Translations under genes and position numbers: made by a program
The notes under the pieces: generated by a model
Told to the model about the DNA's origin: nothing
The model's input: only the letters and a program-made list of their open reading frames with translations
Database searches by the model: none
In this document: one piece after another, positions 1 to 7,670 of the stretch
Layout of the letters: every line of letters starts with the position of its first letter
Numbering within the stretch: position 1 is the stretch's first letter
Source of the DNA: Pseudochelatococcus sp047501465
Lineage (GTDB): Bacteria; Pseudomonadota; Alphaproteobacteria; Rhizobiales; Beijerinckiaceae
Assembly (NCBI RefSeq): GCF_047501465.1
Contig: NZ_JAZDRL010000002.1
Location: 248,001 to 312,000, forward strand
Reading direction: 5' to 3'
DNA: 64,000 bases

Positions 1-1409
1 TCGGCCTTGTGTTTCAGCTTGGCGATAAACCCATATTATTACTGCCAATGCTTTCTCTGGCAGTACTTGTGTCATGCGAACGTGGGTTTCGATCAGGTAT
101 TGCAGCAACGATACTGACGCTTGTTGCAACATGGGGTTTGGGTCATCACGCGCAGGGCAACACCCAGGTTGATATTGCTGGTTCATTGGCCTTTGCGATA
201 CTCGGCTTCAGCATGGCTTACTTCGGCGAGCGTTTACGCAACCACCGCCAGAACGCCACAATGGAAGCCGCCATCGCTACGCGTGATCTGATGGCCCGGG
301 AAGCACACTTGCAATCGATCCTCGATACGGTACCGGATGCGATGGTAGTGATAGACCGAACCGCGCACATCCACTCCTTTTCCCGCGCGGCTGAACGGTT
401 GTTCGGTTATAGCGCACAGGAAATGGTAGGGCTCAACGTCAACATCCTGATGCCTTCGCCTTACCGTGAAGATCATGACCGCTATATAGAGCGCTACCTG
501 CAAACCGGCGAAAAGCGTATTATTGGCATTGGCCGTGTGGTTATGGGCAGGCGCAAGGATGGCTCCACATTCCCCATGCAGCTTTCCGTCGGCGAAACCA
601 CAGCACCTGGTGAAACCTTCTTTACCGGCTTTATACGTGATCTGACAGAGCGGCAGATGACAGCCGCGCGCCTGCAGGATCTTCAGGCGGAGCTCGTGCA
701 CATTTCGCGCCTCACGGCCATGGGCGAAATGGCTTCAACGCTTGCTCATGAGCTCAACCAGCCACTCACGGCTATCACCAATTATCTACGTGGCGTACGC
801 AGGTTGCTTGACAACAACACCGATGCAAACACAGATCGCGCCCGAGAGGCGCTGGAGAAGGCATCAGATCAGGCGCTGCGGGCCGGCCAGATCATCCGAC
901 GACTTCGTGAGTTTGTTGCGCGCGGCGAAAGCGAACGGCGCATTGAAAATCTGACAAAGATTATTGAAGAAGCCAGCGCTCTCGCCCTTGTGGGCGCACG
1001 TGAATATGGCGCACACATCACCTATGAGCTTGATTCGCATGCCATTTGGGTATTTGCGGACAAGGTGCAGATTCAACAGGTTCTAGTAAACCTTATACGC
1101 AATGCGCTTGAGGCTGTGCACCATGCACCTGTTCGTGAAATCATTATAGCAACTGCAGCACAGAATACCGGCAACATTGAAGTGAGCGTCACCGATACCG
1201 GGCCTGGCATTGCGCCAGAAGTTTCACAAAAGCTGTTTGAACCATTCATCACGACGAAACAAAATGGTATGGGCGTTGGACTGTCGATTTCCCGCACAAT
1301 CATTGAATCACATGGTGGACAGATCAGTGCTGAATCGCTGGACAAGGGCGGTACACGCTTTCGGTTTACACTGCGGATAGCACAAGGGGAGTTTTCTGAG
1401 GATGCGTAA
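1..1409 (+). CDS. fixL: Oxygen-sensing histidine kinase FixL, 5'-truncated by the window edge
   Basis: FixL autophosphorylates when its haem loses O2 and passes the phosphate to FixJ. The frame is open to the left edge, so the start is outside; residues are numbered from the GTG at 9. Residues 1-75 contain the end of a membrane-anchoring region. A PAS domain spans about 100-215 and keeps the FixL haem-pocket residues: the proximal histidine in EDHDRY (H156) and the arginine in GIGRVV (R176). The HisKA phosphoacceptor is H247 in LAHELNQPL. The ATPase domain has an N box (NLIRNALEA, about 361), DTGPG at 396-400 and GMGVGLS at 420-426. It overlaps fixJ by 8 bases, so the pair is translationally coupled. 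The haem residues separate it from generic PAS kinases; membership of FixL is near certain, in vivo O2 sensing is inferred. Confidence 0.95.
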   Translation, partial: GLVFQLGDKPILLLPMLSLAVLVSCERGFRSGIAATILTLVATWGLGHHAQGNTQVDIAGSLAFAILGFSMAYFGERLRNHRQNATMEAAIATRDLMAREAHLQSILDTVPDAMVVIDRTAHIHSFSRAAERLFGYSAQEMVGLNVNILMPSPYREDHDRYIERYLQTGEKRIIGIGRVVMGRRKDGSTFPMQLSVGETTAPGETFFTGFIRDLTERQMTAARLQDLQAELVHISRLTAMGEMASTLAHELNQPLTAITNYLRGVRRLLDNNTDANTDRAREALEKASDQALRAGQIIRRLREFVARGESERRIENLTKIIEEASALALVGAREYGAHITYELDSHAIWVFADKVQIQQVLVNLIRNALEAVHHAPVREIIIATAAQNTGNIEVSVTDTGPGIAPEVSQKLFEPFITTKQNGMGVGLSISRTIIESHGGQISAESLDKGGTRFRFTLRIAQGEFSEDA

Positions 1410-2040
1410 CGGACCAGTGCATGTCATCGACGACGATGAATCCGTTCGCGATTCCCTGGCATTTCTACTGGAAGGCATGAACCTGACGGTTCTCACTTAT
1501 CCTTCAGCCACTATGTTTCTTGAACAACGCCCCTGGGGCCTGGGCGGTTGCATCGTTTCCGATGTGCGTATGCCAGATATCACCGGCATTGACCTGCTGC
1601 GCATTCTTAAAGAGAGAGGCGTTACGCTACCAGTAATCATCATTACCGGCAATGCCGATGTGCCTCTGGCGGTTGAAGCCATGAAGGTTGGCGCGCAAGA
1701 TTTTCTGGAAAAACCATTCCATGATGAGGTGCTATTAGCCGCCATACAGACAGCATTAGGAGAAAGCGCGGGAGTACAGCGTCTAAGTACAGATGTCATC
1801 GATATCAATGAACGCCTGCAAACGCTTACCGGGCGAGAGCACGAAGTTCTTGGCTGCCTAGTAGATGGCCTTCCTAATAAAGGTATCGCCATAAAACTTG
1901 GCATCAGCCCCCGTACCGTAGAAGTGCACCGCGCACATCTTATGACCAAGATGAAAGCCGCCAGCCTGTCTCATCTTATTCGAATGGTATTGTTAACAGA
2001 GACATCACTTATGCACACTCCTCCACCGCCTAAGTGTTAG
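1402..2040 (+). CDS. fixJ: Response regulator FixJ
   Basis: This is a two-domain response regulator of 212 residues, close to the usual FixJ length of about 205. The receiver domain has the acidic pocket VIDDDES near residue 10, the phosphoacceptor D54 in VSDVRMPD, and a conserved lysine in FLEKPF. A LuxR/FixJ helix-turn-helix spans about 137-190 (LTGREHEVL, then SPRTVEVHRAHLMTKM). Phospho-FixJ normally activates fixK and through it the cbb3 oxidase genes; no fixK is in the window. The C-terminal extension (about LMHTPPPPKC) is preserved, in mutated form, in a second partial copy of this gene 2.2 kb downstream, so the 3' end has been duplicated with the next gene. Confidence 0.95.
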   Translation: MRNGPVHVIDDDESVRDSLAFLLEGMNLTVLTYPSATMFLEQRPWGLGGCIVSDVRMPDITGIDLLRILKERGVTLPVIIITGNADVPLAVEAMKVGAQDFLEKPFHDEVLLAAIQTALGESAGVQRLSTDVIDINERLQTLTGREHEVLGCLVDGLPNKGIAIKLGISPRTVEVHRAHLMTKMKAASLSHLIRMVLLTETSLMHTPPPPKC

Positions 2041-3139
2041 TCCTTAGTTCAAAAAACTAGACAGGTGAAATGTTCGCAGTACGATAATACTGTTGAAACA
2101 ACAATTCACCAAACCCTTCTTTTTCGCTTTCTCAAGCAGGTAGAAACTCATGTCTTGGTTTAATTGGTTTTCTAGCCCAGCTGCGCCGCAGCTTCAGAAT
2201 ATTCCTCAAGAAAATTCAACGCAGCAAACTTCTGCGCAAAAGAAGCCTGCACCAATTACCACAACAAGCCATAATCCCGCTTCCACAGTTGTGGTTAACA
2301 GTAAAACAACGCCAGGCGTAGCGCTCGACAAAAGAAACGTTGCTGTCGCCACAACCACAGCTGCCCCTAAAGATGATATCAATAAAACAACACAGCCAGC
2401 GCCGATCAACGATAAGGCCAAGAACACTGAAGTAAAACTCTCGGCAGCAGTAATAGAAAAGGCGAAGGCCAAGATACTCGCAAGAAGCGAAATAGCGACG
2501 GACGTCGTGGCGACAAGTCTCGGAAAGAAAATAGCGAACTGCATAATGACGGGACAGGAAATAGGGTATGATGGCCTTGTTAGCGCCAACAGAGAAGGGA
2601 GAGGCGTGATTCAAGAGTTGGCGAAGGAGATGCCGGAAGAGATGCCAGAAGAAGCGCCTGCAGAGCTGTTTAAGGTAATGGCACAGATAATATCGGAAAA
2701 GATGATAAAAAGGCTACCGGAAAAGCTGCCGGAATTACTGGCTCAAGCACTGGCAAATGATTTAAGAACAGAGATGCCAGAGGAACCAGTAGAAAAACTT
2801 CTGGAAAGCGCACAGAAGAGAGCATCTCAAAAACTACCAGAATGGCTATTGCATAGGGTCACAGAGATACTTGAAGAGAAGGCATCGCTACAAACCTCCT
2901 CTAAAAAATCTCAACCCATATTGGCATATTCGGGAGAATACGGCTCATCTCATTGTGTAATTACTGTCGAAGAAATGTATGCGACAGAAGTCGGAAAACC
3001 TGCTTTTAAGACAGAAGTCGGAAAACCTGTTTCATCAACAACTCCCATCTGCAAATTTCCGAATGAATACCAAACACCAATAGAAATAAAATTACTTGAT
3101 ATTGTAAATGAAAAGTTAATCGAAAAATTACGCATTGAG
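1912..3139 (+). repeat. Direct repeat copy A: fixJ 3' end plus accessory gene 5' part
   Basis: This segment recurs at 4122-5346 (offset 2210 in the fixJ part, 2207 in the gene part). Similarity is uneven. The fixJ part differs at many positions, the leader between fixJ and the accessory gene (2066-2149) is only loosely alignable, but 2177-3101 shows just two differences by eye (2573 and 2675). Differences resume at 3102, 3121 and 3139 and homology stops at 3140. The pattern suggests an old tandem duplication with later gene conversion of the coding core. Confidence 0.9.
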
Positions 3140-3328
3140 AGTTCTGATTCAGAAAACTCTCTAACGCATACAGAAGCCTCTGAAGTAGAGAGCGCAATAA
3201 CAGACACGGAAGGGCCTAACACAGAGAACTCAATAACAGATACAGAAGAGTCCGACGCAGAGCTTATCTCAGATTATGAATTTGAATTTGAGCTCGCAAG
3301 CCACGACGGTGATGAATCGTATTTTTAA
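2150..3328 (+). CDS. Unrecognised hydrophilic accessory protein, short paralogue
   Basis: I do not recognise this 392-residue protein. It starts with an aromatic patch (WFNWFSSPAAPQLQ), followed by a Pro/Thr/Lys-rich low-complexity stretch to about residue 90. Residues 95-245 are predicted helical, with recurring MPEE and LPE(K/L/W) blocks. A 9-residue tandem repeat (TEVGKPAFK, TEVGKPVSS) lies near 279-296. Residues 1-330 match the 705-residue paralogue downstream, apart from S2A, G142C, V176I and I318T. From S331 the sequence is unrelated: an acidic Ser/Thr/Glu/Asp tail with imperfect ITDTE repeats ending at residue 392. There is no signal peptide or membrane helix. The start has AGGTAGAAA upstream and is conserved in both copies. 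Base composition is clearly more AT-rich than the neighbours. A secreted or effector-like role is possible but speculative. Confidence 0.75.
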   Translation: MSWFNWFSSPAAPQLQNIPQENSTQQTSAQKKPAPITTTSHNPASTVVVNSKTTPGVALDKRNVAVATTTAAPKDDINKTTQPAPINDKAKNTEVKLSAAVIEKAKAKILARSEIATDVVATSLGKKIANCIMTGQEIGYDGLVSANREGRGVIQELAKEMPEEMPEEAPAELFKVMAQIISEKMIKRLPEKLPELLAQALANDLRTEMPEEPVEKLLESAQKRASQKLPEWLLHRVTEILEEKASLQTSSKKSQPILAYSGEYGSSHCVITVEEMYATEVGKPAFKTEVGKPVSSTTPICKFPNEYQTPIEIKLLDIVNEKLIEKLRIESSDSENSLTHTEASEVESAITDTEGPNTENSITDTEESDAELISDYEFEFELASHDGDESYF

Positions 3329-3336
3329 AAATTTAA

Positions 3337-4050
3337 GGGGCTGTAGTAGATATCGCTCCTAATAGCACCATTTTTTGAGGATTGCGAGTTGCTGTTTTGG
3401 TGTTCCGAAATTGAAGCGGAATTCGCATTCCTTGAGAAACAAATGGAAATTTTGTTTGGGTATTCCGTTGTATTTTCTGAGCACCCTTTTGCCTGGTTCC
3501 AGAAGTTTTCGATCCCATTAATATGGTTTGTTTTCTCTTCGGAAAAATGGGTTGAGTGGTTGATACGGAAATGGTGAAACTCGCTCACATCGAGCGCATT
3601 GTAGCTGTGATAGCTATCCGTATAGACAATGCTATCTGGAGCTATCTTATTGCGAATAATAGGCATTAATGTGTTTGTCTTTGTGTCATGAATGATCTTT
3701 GTATAGACTTTATCTCCACGTTTTAGCAAGCCAAACACCACGACTTTTCCGGCAGCCCCTCGGCCCCGTTTACCCTTGCGTGCGCCACCGAAATAAGACT
3801 CATCCAGCTCAACCTCACCGCCGAATATTTCTTTCGCCAGCTGCTCCAGCTGAGCCGCAATCACCTGGCGGATTTTATGGTAAAACAGCGCCGCTGTGTT
3901 GGGCTGAATGCCAAGCAAATCAGCTGCCGAGCGGGCCGTCACTTCCAGCACAAAAAACTCAAGCAGGCGATGCTGATGTTTCCTTGATAATTTACAGCGT
4001 GTTAGCTTCATTGCAGTAGTTTAGCATCAATGCTTATCTACTACAGCCCC
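3337..4050 (-). mobile_element. IS1595-family insertion sequence (ISXO2-like), about 714 bp
   Basis: The element is bounded by a perfect 16-bp inverted repeat: GGGGCTGTAGTAGATA at 3337-3352 and its reverse complement at 4035-4050. It encodes one transposase on the minus strand. It begins 8 bases after the stop codon of the short accessory gene. No exact 8-bp target duplication is visible; AAATTTAA on the left and AATTTTAT (after a CCC) on the right match at 6 of 8 positions, so the flanks have drifted or a rearrangement occurred. Confidence 0.9.
3359..4011 (-). pseudogene. IS1595-family transposase, frameshifted near its C-terminus
   Basis: The DDE transposase domain is clear: ELDESYFGG (first Asp), VYTDSYHSYN (second Asp) and NGIENFWNQAK (third acidic/Asn region). 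An N-terminal helix-turn-helix-like part contains ARSAADLLGIQPNTA. After NFWNQAK the open frame continues into nonsense (GCSENTTEYPNK) and runs through the left repeat to 3325. Stepping back one base at the AAAAGGG run (plus strand 3484-3490) restores the family C-terminus, beginning RVLRKYNGIP and containing ECEFRFNFG, and ends at a stop at 3359-3361. This is either a one-base deletion or, less likely, a -1 slippage site (A-AAA-G). I call it a pseudogene with that caveat. Confidence 0.85.
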
Positions 4051-4059
4051 CCCAATTTT

Positions 4060-4080
4060 ATTATCTGATTTTTAGATAAT
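4060..4080 (+). terminator. AT-rich hairpin downstream of the insertion sequence
   Basis: ATTATCT (4060-4066) pairs with AGATAAT (4074-4080) around a 7-base loop, followed by TTTATC. It is weak, and may be the original terminator of the short accessory gene, displaced by the insertion. Confidence 0.4.
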
Positions 4081-4121
4081 TTTATCAATAAAAGCATTAC
4101 TAAAATATGACCTTAGCTTTC

Positions 4122-4250
4122 CATACTATGGAAGCACACGGCGCGTATCTTATAACCAAGATGAAAGCCGCCAGCTTGGCTCATCTCATTTGAATGGTAT
4201 TGTTAACAAAGATATCACTTATGCACACTCCCCCACCGCCTAAGTGTTAG
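4122..4250 (+). pseudogene. fixJ: Decayed 3' fragment of fixJ
   Basis: These 129 bases align without gaps to codons 171-212 of fixJ, including the stop codon and the following TCCTTAGTTC. They cannot make FixJ: the receiver domain and most of the helix-turn-helix are absent, and the CGA codon of SHLIRMV is TGA here. Substitutions are dense in the first third and sparse near the 3' end, which may contain promoter sequence for the accessory gene. It dates the duplication as old relative to the near-identical core of the accessory genes. Confidence 0.9.
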
Positions 4251-5346
4251 TCCTTAGTTCAAAAAACTAGACAGATGCACATTCACAACGCGATAATTCT
4301 ATTGAAGAAATAATTTATGAGTTCCTTTCTGACTCTATCAAACAAGGTAGAAATTCATGGCCTGGTTTAACTGGTTTTCTAGTCCAGCTGCGCCGCAGCT
4401 TCAGAATATTCCTCAAGAAAATTCAACGCAGCAAACTTCTGCGCAAAAGAAGCCTGCACCAATTACCACAACAAGCCATAATCCCGCTTCCACAGTTGTG
4501 GTTAACAGTAAAACAACGCCAGGCGTAGCGCTCGACAAAAGAAACGTTGCTGTCGCCACAACCACAGCTGCCCCTAAAGATGATATCAATAAAACAACAC
4601 AGCCAGCGCCGATCAACGATAAGGCCAAGAACACTGAAGTAAAACTCTCGGCAGCAGTAATAGAAAAGGCGAAGGCCAAGATACTCGCAAGAAGCGAAAT
4701 AGCGACGGACGTCGTGGCGACAAGTCTCGGAAAGAAAATAGCGAACTGCATAATGACGGGACAGGAAATAGGGTATGATTGCCTTGTTAGCGCCAACAGA
4801 GAAGGGAGAGGCGTGATTCAAGAGTTGGCGAAGGAGATGCCGGAAGAGATGCCAGAAGAAGCGCCTGCAGAGCTGTTTAAGATAATGGCACAGATAATAT
4901 CGGAAAAGATGATAAAAAGGCTACCGGAAAAGCTGCCGGAATTACTGGCTCAAGCACTGGCAAATGATTTAAGAACAGAGATGCCAGAGGAACCAGTAGA
5001 AAAACTTCTGGAAAGCGCACAGAAGAGAGCATCTCAAAAACTACCAGAATGGCTATTGCATAGGGTCACAGAGATACTTGAAGAGAAGGCATCGCTACAA
5101 ACCTCCTCTAAAAAATCTCAACCCATATTGGCATATTCGGGAGAATACGGCTCATCTCATTGTGTAATTACTGTCGAAGAAATGTATGCGACAGAAGTCG
5201 GAAAACCTGCTTTTAAGACAGAAGTCGGAAAACCTGTTTCATCAACAACTCCCATCTGCAAATTTCCGAATGAATACCAAACACCAATAGAAATAAAATT
5301 ACTTGATACTGTAAATGAAAAGTTAATTGAAAAATTACGCATTGAA
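4122..5346 (+). repeat. Direct repeat copy B: fixJ remnant plus accessory gene 5' part
   Basis: This is the partner of 1912-3139. The left border at about 4122 lies in the fixJ helix-turn-helix coding region; the right border of homology is codon 330 of the accessory gene. The core 4384-5308 is almost base-identical to 2177-3101, while the upstream leader (4276-4356) has clearly diverged. Confidence 0.9.
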
Positions 5347-6474
5347 AAAGAGGTACATGAGATAATATTATCATTCGGAGAACTTGCGACTATGCACTGG
5401 CCGCTCTTCTCTAAAAACTGGAGACAGTGGACAGAAGAAATGGCGAAAAAAGTAATAAAGGAGATGATAGTCAAGGACCTGACAGAGAAAAAGTTAGAAG
5501 TAAAATCAACGATTATATATACTGAAAGAATGCAGAAGGAATACTCGCAACAAATTGCAGAGAATATAATTGAAGTTATTGGGATAGGTGGTACCCTATA
5601 CCGTGGGTTAAAAGTGCTGGGGGGAAGATTGAGAGAAAGCTTAAATACGGATCTGAGAGAGCCGATAGTGGAGAATTTAAAATCAGATGTGATAAAAAAT
5701 CTAGAAAAAATTCTTCCGTCACAGAAATTTTATACACAAAAACAATCAATTCCGACATCTGATACAAGTAATTTCCCAGAACCTATATTAGTTACCATTG
5801 AAGCAAAAACAAAAGAAACCTCTAAAGATATCATATTCACTATTACTCTTTCCCCCTTGTCTACTGGAAACAATAACTCTTCTTTTTTTGGTTGGCTGTT
5901 TAGATGGGGAGCCTCCAGTACAGATGCACCTCCGCCAGCAAGTAATCCGACAAAGCAGCCGCAAGAGTCAGGGCCGCAAAAAATTATAAGTTATAAGGAA
6001 TCCTATCCAATGCTTTTTAAGCTGTATCCAATACTTTTTGATCTGGCAGTACGGGCTAATCAGCTGTTTACAAGGCAATTGGTATGGGAGATGGAAGAAG
6101 AAGAGGAGGAAGAAAAAAAAGCTAAGAAATCTTTTAAACGTTCCCAGTCAATACCCCCGCATTCAAGAAACAGCACGCCGCAGTATTCCAGAAGGAACAG
6201 CCTAGCTCCTAATGCAATATTCCATAACGCACTGGCACAAACAGACTCTAAAAGGATCACAAACACTATTGATGTCCCCCTTCCAGTTGCTGTAAATAAC
6301 AAAAATATTTCTGAATCCCATAATAAAGTACCTGTAATCAAAAACCCAAGGTTACCTCATAAGGATGACATAGAAGTTGATGTATATAAGGATAAAAATC
6401 CTGATGATTCTGTGGAAATAATGACCTGGCCTAGATCAGTAGATACCTTCCGTCACCCTGAGCTTCCATGGTAA
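4357..6474 (+). CDS. Unrecognised hydrophilic accessory protein, long paralogue
   Basis: This 705-residue protein shares residues 1-330 with the short paralogue and then continues into a different, longer sequence. Residues 331-470 are rich in Glu, Lys and Ile and look helical. Around 510-530 there is FFGWLFRWGASSTDAPPPAS, which echoes the N-terminal WFNWFSSPAAPQ and may be a degenerate internal repeat. Residues 580-586 are seven Glu followed by KKAKKSFKR, and the last 110 residues are polar, with Ser/Arg-rich SRRNSLAP and several Asn/Lys stretches. No signal peptide, transmembrane helix or catalytic motif is visible. The ATG has AGGTAGAAATTC upstream. The gene is AT-rich against its surroundings. 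I make no functional call; a secreted, host-interacting or structural role is conjecture. Confidence 0.8.
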   Translation: MAWFNWFSSPAAPQLQNIPQENSTQQTSAQKKPAPITTTSHNPASTVVVNSKTTPGVALDKRNVAVATTTAAPKDDINKTTQPAPINDKAKNTEVKLSAAVIEKAKAKILARSEIATDVVATSLGKKIANCIMTGQEIGYDCLVSANREGRGVIQELAKEMPEEMPEEAPAELFKIMAQIISEKMIKRLPEKLPELLAQALANDLRTEMPEEPVEKLLESAQKRASQKLPEWLLHRVTEILEEKASLQTSSKKSQPILAYSGEYGSSHCVITVEEMYATEVGKPAFKTEVGKPVSSTTPICKFPNEYQTPIEIKLLDTVNEKLIEKLRIEKEVHEIILSFGELATMHWPLFSKNWRQWTEEMAKKVIKEMIVKDLTEKKLEVKSTIIYTERMQKEYSQQIAENIIEVIGIGGTLYRGLKVLGGRLRESLNTDLREPIVENLKSDVIKNLEKILPSQKFYTQKQSIPTSDTSNFPEPILVTIEAKTKETSKDIIFTITLSPLSTGNNNSSFFGWLFRWGASSTDAPPPASNPTKQPQESGPQKIISYKESYPMLFKLYPILFDLAVRANQLFTRQLVWEMEEEEEEEKKAKKSFKRSQSIPPHSRNSTPQYSRRNSLAPNAIFHNALAQTDSKRITNTIDVPLPVAVNNKNISESHNKVPVIKNPRLPHKDDIEVDVYKDKNPDDSVEIMTWPRSVDTFRHPELPW

Positions 6475-6550
6475 CCTCAACTCAAGGTTTCCTATCTGTA
6501 TTTTCTAAAGGCTCCTACCACTTTTACAAGAAAATCCCATTATAAATACT

Positions 6551-6590
6551 ATTGAAGGCACCTTCTGATTAATCAGAAAGTGCCTTCAAT
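6551..6590. terminator. Strong bidirectional hairpin
   Basis: A 20-base arm beginning ATTGAAGGCACC pairs with the 6571-6590 arm with one mismatch and almost no loop. It separates the convergent 705-residue gene (plus strand) and CBS-BON gene (minus strand), so it probably ends both transcripts. A clear T tract is lacking. Confidence 0.7.
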
Positions 6591-6631
6591 GTATTGCACT
6601 ACAACTGAGAATGCAAAAATCCGCGGCCGTT

Positions 6632-7348
6632 CTACGTTTGTATTCTGACTTGATGCTCTTCGGGTATCGTGACGGGTTTGATGGATACAGTATGATCATG
6701 TACATGCCGCACCCCCGGAATACGCTCTGCAGCAATTCGTAAAGCTGCGAGCTCTGTTGGGGATGCGACATGCCCCCAAAGATGCACAATACCATCCGTA
6801 ACGAAAATCGCATTCTTGAAGCGACCTCCCCATGAATAGCTATCCAACTCAGCCAATAGAGCGTCGCGGATTGAGCGATCATCCTCTGCAGTCGGTGCGC
6901 AAGGGTGGGCGACAGAAGCATAAGCTCGAACCATATCATTACGGCTGATCATACCAACCAAACGGCCATCCTTCGTTACTGCGGCACTGTTGAGGTTGTG
7001 GTTTTCCAGTGTTTCAACAATCTCGCTCAACGCGGTGTCAGGCGTAATGAGCGGTAAATCCTGACGCATAATATCACACGCCTTCAGTGCACGCGAACGC
7101 ACATATGCCTGCTGCTGCACAGCATGACTGGTGAAAAAAGCCGCCAATCGATCAAGTCGTCTTTCGGTCCCTGTTTCAATACGGTGCAGAAAATCGTCCT
7201 CCGAAACAATGCCGATAACGCACCCCTCCTCATCCAGAACCGGCACAGAACAGGCACGATGTTGCACAAGCAGGTCGGCGATCTCCGGCAACGGCGTATC
7301 CGCCGATACAGCAACCACATCAGCTCTTAGAATATCTTGTGCTTTCAT
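6632..7348 (-). CDS. CBS-CBS-BON domain protein
   Basis: The 238-residue protein has two CBS domains (about residues 3-55, with VPVLDEEGCVIGIVSEDD, and 92-145, with AAVTKDGRLVGMISRND) and a BON domain (about 155-225, with VTDGIVHLWGHV and IPGVRHVHDH). CBS pairs bind adenine nucleotides and BON domains are associated with membrane or lipid binding; the exact job of this architecture is not established. No signal peptide or membrane helix is visible. The start is preceded by GAGGGTAACATT. Its place between fixLJ and ccoNOQP suggests membership of the microoxic regulon, but I see no FNR box directly upstream on its own strand. Confidence 0.88.
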   Translation of the reverse strand: MKAQDILRADVVAVSADTPLPEIADLLVQHRACSVPVLDEEGCVIGIVSEDDFLHRIETGTERRLDRLAAFFTSHAVQQQAYVRSRALKACDIMRQDLPLITPDTALSEIVETLENHNLNSAAVTKDGRLVGMISRNDMVRAYASVAHPCAPTAEDDRSIRDALLAELDSYSWGGRFKNAIFVTDGIVHLWGHVASPTELAALRIAAERIPGVRHVHDHTVSIKPVTIPEEHQVRIQT

Positions 7349-7670
7349 AATGTTACCCTCGGGCTTGTCTGCCGTTGGCTCTAAATGACGGAAGAAAGCG
7401 TGCCAATTACCTACACTTAATGTCCGCCCACAGCTTTATAGCATACGCAAGTGTTATCCATTTTGCTCGTAATCATACCATGAAATGCCTTCCACGCGCC
7501 AAAATGACGCGCATAAAAACCCAAGCATTAGCAGGGGGTGCGACCGAGCGTCCTCTTTTAAAAAAATTGATTATAATCAAGGAGTGGAAACGTAACCCAG
7601 ACCAAAGCTATAATAATTGTAAAGCCGGGCAAAGCTTATCCGGCATTTCTGAAAGTGGCGGGTAGAGACC
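7349..7670. other. Intergenic region between the CBS-BON gene and ccoN
   Basis: This 322-base divergent spacer holds the control region for ccoN. The only strong signals are the FNR/FixK box at 7567-7580 and a TATAAT hexamer at 7609-7614. A 96-codon open frame here (7375-7665) has no recognisable protein and overlaps the control sites, so I do not call it a gene. Confidence 0.6.
7567..7580 (+). promoter_or_regulatory. FNR/FixK box upstream of ccoN
   Basis: TTGATTATAATCAA matches the anaerobox consensus TTGAT-N4-ATCAA exactly. Its centre is 97 bases before the ccoN start. A TATAAT at 7609-7614 would put the transcription start near 7621, with the box centred about 47 bases upstream of it; a slightly earlier start would give the class II spacing near 41.5. 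Activation of ccoNOQP by FixK or FnrL at low O2 is established in related bacteria; here it is inferred. Confidence 0.9.

Noticed and set aside
2206..2614. Antisense open frames of 127 and 132 codons, repeated at 4413-4821
   Set aside because: They are antisense to the accessory genes; their conservation only reflects the near-identical DNA of the two copies.
7375..7665. 96-codon open frame upstream of ccoN
   Set aside because: Overlaps the FNR box and promoter-like hexamer, has no family resemblance and no ribosome-binding site worth noting.
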